DNA of 11,525 nucleotides from Nocardiopsaceae bacterium (GTDB lineage Bacteria; Actinomycetota; Actinomycetes; Streptosporangiales; Streptosporangiaceae). The notes beneath the pieces were generated by a model that was not told the origin of the DNA, did no database searches, and saw only the letters and a program-made list of their open reading frames with translations. Location: assembly GCA_031254715.1 (NCBI GenBank), contig JAIRTY010000587.1:1-11525 (forward strand). Direction: 5' to 3'. The position numbers and the translations under genes are program-made. This document shows, piece after piece, positions 7,134-11,525 of the stretch. How positions within the stretch are numbered: the first letter of the stretch is position 1; every line of letters begins with the position of its first letter.

Positions 7134-7909
7134 GCTCGCGAGTCTAGTGGGCCGCCGGTGCCGGCTTTCGGACGCTCCACTGCCTCACCGACCAGCGCGG
7201 CCATCAGCCGGGTGTCGTCGCTGGCCTCCGGGTGCCACTGCACGGCCAGGACGAACGGGTGCGCGCCAGGCACGGTCCCCGGCGCGAGCTCGGCCGCCTC
7301 GATGGTGCCGTCGTCCGCCCACGCGGTCGCGGCCAGGCCCGCCCCGAGCCGGTCGATGGCCTGATGGTGGGCGGTCGGCACGGCGAGCCCTGGATCGTCG
7401 CGCCGGCCGCCCGGGCACAGGATTTCCGCCACCCGGCTGCCGGGCGCCAGCCGGACGGGATGTGACCCGAAGCGCCCCGCGCCGTCGGTGTGCGCCGTCC
7501 GCCCGGCCGGCGCGCCGGCCAGGTGCTGGTGCAGGGTCCCGCCCCTGGCCACGTTCAGCACCTGCAGCCCGCGGCAGATCCCGAGCACCGGCAGGCCGCC
7601 CGCCAGGGCCGCCGCCAGCAGCTCGAACTCGGCGGTGTCGCGCTCGCGGCTCACCCGGCCGGTGCGCGGGTGCGGCTGTTCACCGTAAACGGCCGGGTCG
7701 ATGTCACCGCCGCCGGTGAGCACGAGCCCGTCCAGCCGCGCGGTCACGGCCGCCACCCCCGGCACCGGCGGCAGTACCACGGGTATCCCGCCCGCCGCCG
7801 TGACCTGGTCCGCGTAGCGTGCTGGCAGCAGCGAGGCGGGCGCCTCCCATGCCCCCCACCGGGCCGTCTCCAGGTACGCGCTGAGCCCGATCACTGGCCG
7901 GTGTGCCAT
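7130..7909 (-). CDS. puuD: Gamma-glutamyl-gamma-aminobutyrate hydrolase-like class I amidotransferase (PuuD family)
   Basis: 259-residue class I glutamine amidotransferase-like hydrolase (peptidase C26). In polyamine catabolism PuuD hydrolyses gamma-glutamyl-GABA to glutamate and GABA. The catalytic triad is visible: C112 in LGICRGLQVLN, and H226 and E228 in QWHPE. The GGGDIDP motif (67-72) and RDTAEF segment (90-95) are typical of PuuD. The ATG at 7909 follows AAAGGCAGG and lies 10 bases after the SDR stop, so the two share a transcript. The stop overlaps the GTG of the ABC ATPase gene. With the upstream gamma-glutamyl ligase it forms the first and last steps of a gamma-glutamylated amine route; the exact amine is not determined. 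Confidence 0.9.
   Translation of the reverse strand: MAHRPVIGLSAYLETARWGAWEAPASLLPARYADQVTAAGGIPVVLPPVPGVAAVTARLDGLVLTGGGDIDPAVYGEQPHPRTGRVSRERDTAEFELLAAALAGGLPVLGICRGLQVLNVARGGTLHQHLAGAPAGRTAHTDGAGRFGSHPVRLAPGSRVAEILCPGGRRDDPGLAVPTAHHQAIDRLGAGLAATAWADDGTIEAAELAPGTVPGAHPFVLAVQWHPEASDDTRLMAALVGEAVERPKAGTGGPLDSRA
7141..7146 (-). promoter_or_regulatory. Candidate -10 element for a leaderless ABC transporter transcript
   Basis: On the minus strand TAGACT (matching the actinobacterial TAnnnT -10) is followed by 7 bases and then the GTG start of the ATPase gene. This is the typical geometry of leaderless promoters. No good -35 is visible 17-18 bases further upstream. It sits inside the last codons of the puuD-like gene. 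Confidence 0.4.
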
Positions 7910-7919
7910 GTCCTGCCTT

Positions 7920-8684
7920 TCACAACGGCGTCACGTAGGCGCCGGAGATGCCGCCGTCCACCAGGAACGTGGACGCGGTGATGAACGACGCGTCGTCACT
8001 GGCCAGGAAGGCTACCGCGGCCGCGATCTCGGCCGGCTCGGCGAACCGGCCGGCCGGCACGTGCACCAGCCGTCGCGCCGCCTGCTCCGGGTCCCTGGCG
8101 AACAGCTCCGTCAGCAGCGGCGTGTTCACCGGGCCCGGGCACAGCGCGTTCACCCGGATGCCCTCCCGGGCGAACTGCACGCCCAGCTCCCGGCTGAGCG
8201 CCAGCACCCCGCCCTTGGAGGCGGTGTAGGCGATCTGCGAGGTCGCCGCGCCCATCACGGCCACGAACGATGCCGTGTTGATGATCGAGCCCTTGCCCTG
8301 CCGCCGCAGGTGCGGGAGCACGTACTGGCAGCACAGGTACACCGAGGTGAGGTTGACCTCCTGCACCCGCTGCCAGGTGGCCAGGCCGGTGGCGAGGATG
8401 GAGTCGTCGTCCGGCGGGGAGACGCCGGCGTTGTTGAAGGCGATGTCAATGCGGTCGTACCGGCCTGCCGCCACCTCGTACAGGTGCCGTACGTCGTCCT
8501 CGCTGGTGACGTCCGCCAGCACGAACATGCCGCCGACCTCTTCGGCGGCCTGCTTGCCGGCCTGCTCGTCGATGTCGGCCACCACCACGTGCGCGCCCTC
8601 GGCGGCCAGCCGCCGGGCGCTGGCCAGCCCGATCCCGCTGGCACCGCCGGTGATGACGGCGACCCGGTCCTGCAGGCGCTCCAT
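7920..8684 (-). CDS. Short-chain dehydrogenase/reductase (classical SDR)
   Basis: 254-residue classical SDR with a complete Rossmann core and active site: TGGASGIG (12-19), D37 at the end of beta-2 (favouring NAD(H) over NADP(H)), NNAG (84-87), catalytic N111, S139, Y153 and K157 (YTASK), then the CPGPVNTP segment and the C-terminal FLVDGG. An AGGGAGG Shine-Dalgarno at 8694-8700 sits 9 bases before the ATG at 8684. It lies between the gamma-glutamyl ligase and PuuD genes, where an alcohol or amino-alcohol oxidation step would fit, for example oxidising a gamma-glutamylated hydroxyamine. That substrate is inferred from context only. The aldehyde dehydrogenase that would take the next step survives only as a fragment just upstream. 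Confidence 0.9.
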   Translation of the reverse strand: MERLQDRVAVITGGASGIGLASARRLAAEGAHVVVADIDEQAGKQAAEEVGGMFVLADVTSEDDVRHLYEVAAGRYDRIDIAFNNAGVSPPDDDSILATGLATWQRVQEVNLTSVYLCCQYVLPHLRRQGKGSIINTASFVAVMGAATSQIAYTASKGGVLALSRELGVQFAREGIRVNALCPGPVNTPLLTELFARDPEQAARRLVHVPAGRFAEPAEIAAAVAFLASDDASFITASTFLVDGGISGAYVTPL

Positions 8685-8693
8685 GTCGTCAAT

Positions 8694-8700
8694 CCTCCCT
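8694..8700 (-). promoter_or_regulatory. Shine-Dalgarno of the SDR gene
   Basis: AGGGAGG on the minus strand, 9 bases before the ATG at 8684. It confirms that start and survives directly after the degraded aldehyde dehydrogenase segment. Confidence 0.75.
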
Positions 8701-8718
8701 GCTAGCCCGGGGGAGCGA

Positions 8719-8931
8719 TCCCCTGGGCCCCCGGAACGCGCCGTCCGGCAGCCCGGCAGCGGCCGCCAGCTCTGCGATCCGCATGGCGGTGAGCGGCGCC
8801 CGTTCCGCGGGCTTGGCGATCACCGGATTCCGGGCGGCCAGCGCCGGCGCCGGGCCCCAGCCCAGGATCGGCATGGGAAAGTCCCAGGGCACGAGCACCG
8901 TGAACGTGGGCATCCGCTGTGTTTTCCCTGC
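8719..8931 (-). pseudogene. Aldehyde dehydrogenase internal fragment
   Basis: The 282-base gap between the ligase and SDR genes translates on the minus strand (frame including 8913-8911) to an aldehyde dehydrogenase core. VPWDFPMPILGW corresponds to the family's PWNFP stretch, then comes APALAARNPVIAKPAE (the KPAE cofactor-binding element), then PLTAMRIAELAAAAGLPDG. Only about 65-70 of the usual ~480 codons remain. The catalytic Cys and Glu regions are absent. The short AGKTQRMPTFTV stretch before it seems to join directly to VPWDFP, as if 10-15 residues were deleted. Homology stops after PDGAF, just before the SDR ribosome site. The scrap has no stop inside it, so the decay is mostly by deletion. 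It probably encoded the gamma-glutamyl-aminoaldehyde dehydrogenase (PuuC-like) of this cluster. Confidence 0.75.
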
Positions 8932-8966
8932 TTCCGTGCTTGCCGCCGCCTGCGCCTGGCCGCGCG

Positions 8967-10346
8967 CTACATCCGCTCGAAGCCGCGGCGCAGCTCCCAG
9001 TCGGTGACCGCGGCGTCGAACGCGGCGATCTCCACCCGCGCGTGGTTGGCGTAGTGCTCGACCACGTCGTTGCCGAGCGCCTCCCGCGCGAGCTGGCTCT
9101 TCTCCCACTCCTCCAGCGCGTCCCGGAGCGTGCCGGCCACCCGCGGGCCAGGGTCGGCGTAGGCGTTGCCCTGGTGCGGCGGCTCCAGCGGCAGTTCGCG
9201 CTCGATGCCGTCAAGGCCGGCCGCGATCATCGCGGCGACCGCCAGGTAGGGGTTGACGTCGCCGCCGGGCACCCGGTTCTCCGCCCGCAGCGACAGCCCG
9301 TGCCCGACCAGCCGGTACGCGCAGGTCCGGTTGTCCACGCCCCAGCGGACCGCGGTGGGGGCGAAGCTGCCGGGCAGGTAGCGCTTGTAGGAGTTGATGT
9401 TCGGCGCGTGGAACAGCATCAGCTCGGGCAGCCCGGCGAGCTGGCCGGCCAGGAAGTGCTCGCCCAGCCGGGACAGCCCGTGGCGCCGGTCGCCCGCGAG
9501 CACCGGGTTCCCTGCCTGGTCCCGCAGCGACAGGTGGATGTGGCAGGAGTTGCCCTCACGCTCGTTCGGCTTGGCCATGAACGTGATGCTCATGCCCTCG
9601 GCGGCGGCGATCTCCTTCGCCCCGGTCTTGTAGATCGAGTGGTTGTCGCAGGTCGTCACCGCGTCTGCGTAGCGGAACGCGATCTCGTGCTGGCCGAGGT
9701 TGCACTCGCCCTTGGACGACTCCACGTACAGGCCCGCCCCGGCCATGCCCAGCCGCACCCGGCGCAGCAGCGGCTCGACCCGGGACGTGCCCAGGATCGA
9801 GTAGTCGACGTTGTACTGGTTGGCCGGGGTCAGATCGCGGAAGCCCTGCGCCTGCGCCTGTTCGTAGCTGTCGGTGAACACGATGAATTCCAGCTCGGTC
9901 CCGGCCAGGGCGGTCCAGCCGCGCTGGGCCAGCCGGTTCGCCTGGGCCTTGAGGATCTGCCGCGGCGAGGCCACCACCGGGCTGTCATCCTCCCAGGCCA
10001 GGTCGGCCAGCAGCAGGGCGGTGCCCTCCTGCCAGGGCACCAGCCGCAGCGTGGCGATGTCGGGCACCAGCGCGAAGTCCCCGTACCCGCGCTCCCAGGA
10101 CGACATCGCGTAACCGTCGACCGTGTTCATCTCCACGTCCACGGCCAGCAGGTAGTTGCAGCCCTCGGCGTGGGCTCCGGCCACTTCGGCCAGGAAGAAC
10201 TCGGCCGACAGCCGCTTGCCCTGGAGCCGGCCCTGCATGTCGGTGAAGGCCAGCACGACCGTGTCGATGGTCCCGTCGGCGGCCAGGACGCGCAGTTCGT
10301 CGAGCGAGAGGAACCCGGGCCGCCGGGGCGCGGTTGGCTTGGGCAC
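8967..10346 (-). CDS. Glutamine synthetase-like gamma-glutamyl amine ligase (PuuA/GlnA3/GlnA4-type)
   Basis: 459-residue type I glutamine synthetase-like enzyme. Metal and substrate residues are present: E151 and E153 in GTELEF, E214 and E221 in ESSKGECNLGQHEI, H269 in SCHIH, R322 in NSYKRY, R340, R345, and E356/R358 in RAENRVPGG, followed by NPYLAVAAMIAAGLDG. The tyrosine adenylation motif of true GlnA (NLYDLPPEE-like) is absent. Members of this divergent group join glutamate to putrescine, other polyamines or ethanolamine using ATP. The nearby PuuD-like hydrolase supports such a role rather than ammonium assimilation. The GTG at 10346 has AAGGTGAGG at 10350-10358, which overlaps the stop of the permease remnant 11 bases upstream. 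The natural promoter was probably ahead of the lost permease gene, so its present transcription is unclear. Confidence 0.9.
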   Translation of the reverse strand: MPKPTAPRRPGFLSLDELRVLAADGTIDTVVLAFTDMQGRLQGKRLSAEFFLAEVAGAHAEGCNYLLAVDVEMNTVDGYAMSSWERGYGDFALVPDIATLRLVPWQEGTALLLADLAWEDDSPVVASPRQILKAQANRLAQRGWTALAGTELEFIVFTDSYEQAQAQGFRDLTPANQYNVDYSILGTSRVEPLLRRVRLGMAGAGLYVESSKGECNLGQHEIAFRYADAVTTCDNHSIYKTGAKEIAAAEGMSITFMAKPNEREGNSCHIHLSLRDQAGNPVLAGDRRHGLSRLGEHFLAGQLAGLPELMLFHAPNINSYKRYLPGSFAPTAVRWGVDNRTCAYRLVGHGLSLRAENRVPGGDVNPYLAVAAMIAAGLDGIERELPLEPPHQGNAYADPGPRVAGTLRDALEEWEKSQLAREALGNDVVEHYANHARVEIAAFDAAVTDWELRRGFERM

Positions 10347-10357
10347 TTACCTCACCT

Positions 10358-10627
10358 TCAGATTTCCGTCAGTTCCCGTTCGATGGCGGCCAGCTCCTCG
10401 GCGGTTCCTTGCACCTTCGGGCCGGTGAACCAGTTGCGGGCGGACACCACCCAGTAGATGCCGGCGAAGCCGAGCACGGCCGCCACGGCAACCACTGTGT
10501 AGTTGAAGTCTGCCCAGCTGACGGGCCATACCTGCGGCAGCATGAACAGGATCGTGATGATCACCACCCATATCACGGCGATCCAGCCGATCGGATGGCT
10601 CCACCGGCCCAGGTGCCACGGGCCGCG
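10358..10627 (-). pseudogene. Truncated APC-family amino acid permease (C-terminal remnant)
   Basis: The minus-strand frame reads RGPWHLGRWSHPIGW and then two hydrophobic helices (about 10515-10585 and 10440-10500), ending VSARNWFTGPKVQG and an acidic ERELTEI tail. This is the typical C-terminus of actinobacterial amino-acid/amine permeases of the APC superfamily (normally about 500 residues, 12 helices). Family-like sequence begins abruptly near 10627, only about 54 bases after the stop of the upstream gene, so about 400 residues are missing. No ATG/GTG/TTG exists in frame before the GTG at 10576, which lies inside the first helix. The frame itself has no internal stop, pointing to a deletion rather than point-mutation decay. 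The full gene probably imported the amine substrate for the adjacent ligase. Confidence 0.8.
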
Positions 10628-10680
10628 CGCGACCGGTGACGGTAACCCCCCGGCGGTGGCGGTAGCCCCTCGGCCCGCTG

Positions 10681-11525
10681 CTAGCGCAGCAGGGACGAGG
10701 TGAGGTCCTTGCTGGAGTCGACGATCAGGCAGGAGACCGACCGGCGGCCCGCGGCCCAGGAATCCGGCTCAGGGAACACGAAGTGCAGGCTCATCGTGCC
10801 GGTGAGCTTTGTCCTGTCGACATACCGCGGGATCCGGGCCCGGCAGCCGCGGTCTGCCAGCTGCAGCATGGCAGCATGCCCCGGATAGCCGGCCGCCTTC
10901 ACCTCGAAAATCGCGAACACCTGGGCATTGTGCGCGGTTGTGCAGGGCACCGCGGTCACGTTCCTGACGTGGATCAGCCCGCTGCCGGCGGGATTCTGGA
11001 AGCAGTCGCCGGAGTGCAGGGAGAGGATGCTCGCCGTCCCCTGATGGGCGATCTGGCCGGTCGCCGCCGACCGGCCGGGCTGCTCGATCACAAGCACCGC
11101 GATGGCCACTCCCACGACCAGCACCCAGGCGCCCGACAGAACCAGGCCCGCGATGGCGAACCCCTTCCCGCGCTGGCCCCGGCGACGGATCCGCACCAGC
11201 GCGACGATGCCGAATATGACACTCAGCAGGACGCCGCCCAGCAGCCCGAACACGAACGAGGCGATCGCGAACCCGCTGGTCTTGGCCCTGCCAAGGAACT
11301 GAGCCGGGGCGCCGGGGCCGGCGCCGGCGTGCCCGGTGAACTGGCCAGGTGCGGGCCGGCCAGGTGCGGGCCGGCTAGGTGCGGGCCGGGCCGGTGCCGG
11401 CGCGGCCGTTAAAGAGGCCTCCGGTGCCGCCCAGCCGGTGCCCGCAGCGCCCGCCTCGCCGGCAATGCCACGGTCGTCGTCCTCGACCCAGAACGGCCAG
11501 TCAGCTGGCGCGGGCGGCCAGGCCG
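10681..11525 (-). CDS. DUF4190/Septum_form-type membrane protein, 5' end outside the window
   Basis: The frame stays open to the window edge, so the start is not in view; a GTG at 11253 is internal to the first conserved helix block and is not the start. In order: an acidic and Ala/Pro-rich cytoplasmic N-terminus containing WPFWVEDDD and three RPAP(G/S) repeats; a DUF4190-like pair of helices starting at KTSGFAIASFVFGLLGG and separated by RIRRRGQRGKGFAIAG; then an extracytoplasmic domain with SGDCF, VPCTTAHNAQVFA, a Cys in DRGCRARIP, FPEPDSWAAGRRSVSC and DLTSSLL. The four Cys and the sW-GxR-v-C pattern match the Septum_form domain found in many actinobacterial surface proteins. The cell-division role implied by the domain name is not established here. 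Its stop lies about 54 bases before the permease remnant. Confidence 0.82.
   Translation of the reverse strand, partial: AWPPAPADWPFWVEDDDRGIAGEAGAAGTGWAAPEASLTAAPAPARPAPSRPAPGRPAPGQFTGHAGAGPGAPAQFLGRAKTSGFAIASFVFGLLGGVLLSVIFGIVALVRIRRRGQRGKGFAIAGLVLSGAWVLVVGVAIAVLVIEQPGRSAATGQIAHQGTASILSLHSGDCFQNPAGSGLIHVRNVTAVPCTTAHNAQVFAIFEVKAAGYPGHAAMLQLADRGCRARIPRYVDRTKLTGTMSLHFVFPEPDSWAAGRRSVSCLIVDSSKDLTSSLLR
11343..11387. repeat. Three tandem 15-bp repeats
   Basis: GGCCAGGTGCGGGCC at 11343-11357 and 11358-11372, then a one-base variant (GGCTAGGTGCGGGCC) at 11373-11387. On the minus strand this encodes the RPAP(G/S) repeats of the cytoplasmic region of the DUF4190-type protein. It is an in-frame coding microsatellite, likely variable in length between strains. 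Confidence 0.85.

Noticed and set aside
8689..9108. A 139-residue gene reading through the ligase end into the dehydrogenase fragment
   Set aside because: Its first ~55 residues are out-of-frame ligase sequence; only the later part resembles a dehydrogenase, so it is treated as a remnant rather than a gene.
4385..10346. One dedicated system of ligase, SDR, PuuD and exporters for making and exporting a gamma-glutamyl product
   Set aside because: Attractive because of the tight spacing, but the ABC pair has a known ancestral association with ctaA and its own promoter-like motif, so co-function is not supported.
8919..10457. 512-codon plus-strand open frame opposite the ligase
   Set aside because: It is the antisense shadow of the glutamine-synthetase-like gene, with composition-driven openness and no family motifs.
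10358..10576. A functional 72-residue small membrane protein starting at the GTG at 10576
   Set aside because: The start would fall inside a helix with no ribosome site, and the clear permease-like sequence continues upstream without any start codon. A small expressed protein is not excluded.
1..11525. CRISPR arrays, tRNA/rRNA genes, transposases, att sites
   Set aside because: Read on both strands; no spaced repeats, RNA cloverleaf or recombinase motifs were seen.

Overview
The window is very GC-rich and tightly packed. Its genes point to a high-GC actinomycete: a PrsW-family protease, a CtaA-type heme A synthase, a DUF4190/Septum_form membrane protein and non-adenylated glutamine-synthetase-like ligases are all typical of that group. 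A Streptosporangiales-like host is plausible, but the sequence alone does not fix the genus. No rRNA, tRNA, CRISPR array or complete mobile element was seen, and there is no gene-free stretch over 300 bases.

Layout. (1) 1-2167, plus strand: a PrsW-type intramembrane protease, possibly cut at its 5' end by the window edge, overlaps a low-specificity threonine aldolase by 4 bases. (2) 2151-3296, minus strand: heme A synthase, converging on the aldolase with a 17-base overlap. Its C-terminal tail is a 45-bp tandem repeat that contains two strong hairpins. (3) 3477-4364, plus strand: an unrecognised two-helix membrane protein, divergent from ctaA. (4) 4385-11525, minus strand: one continuous run of genes. 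In the direction of transcription these are a DUF4190/septum-formation-like membrane protein (open at the window edge), the last ~90 codons of an APC amino-acid permease, a PuuA/GlnA-like gamma-glutamyl ligase, an internal scrap of an aldehyde dehydrogenase, a short-chain dehydrogenase, a PuuD-like gamma-glutamyl hydrolase, a DrrA-like ABC ATPase, its ABC-2 permease, and an RhtA-like amino-acid exporter.

How the genes fit together. The ligase, SDR and PuuD hydrolase are the surviving parts of a gamma-glutamylated amine pathway: glutamylate the amine, oxidise it, then hydrolyse off glutamate. The two gene remnants are exactly the missing partners, the amine/amino-acid importer and the aldehyde dehydrogenase. 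The locus therefore looks like a full uptake-and-oxidation cluster that has been partly deleted. The ABC ATPase/permease pair followed downstream by ctaA on the same strand resembles the arrangement in mycobacteria (Rv1458c-Rv1457c-Rv1456c). The exporter pair may therefore belong functionally with heme A/cytochrome oxidase biogenesis, even though its start codon overlaps the puuD stop. A leaderless-type promoter motif inside the end of puuD agrees with that split. I see no clear new defence or mobile system. The most noteworthy signals are the paired gene remnants, the interrupted ABC-ctaA block, the hairpin-bearing ctaA tail and the unrecognised 295-residue membrane protein.
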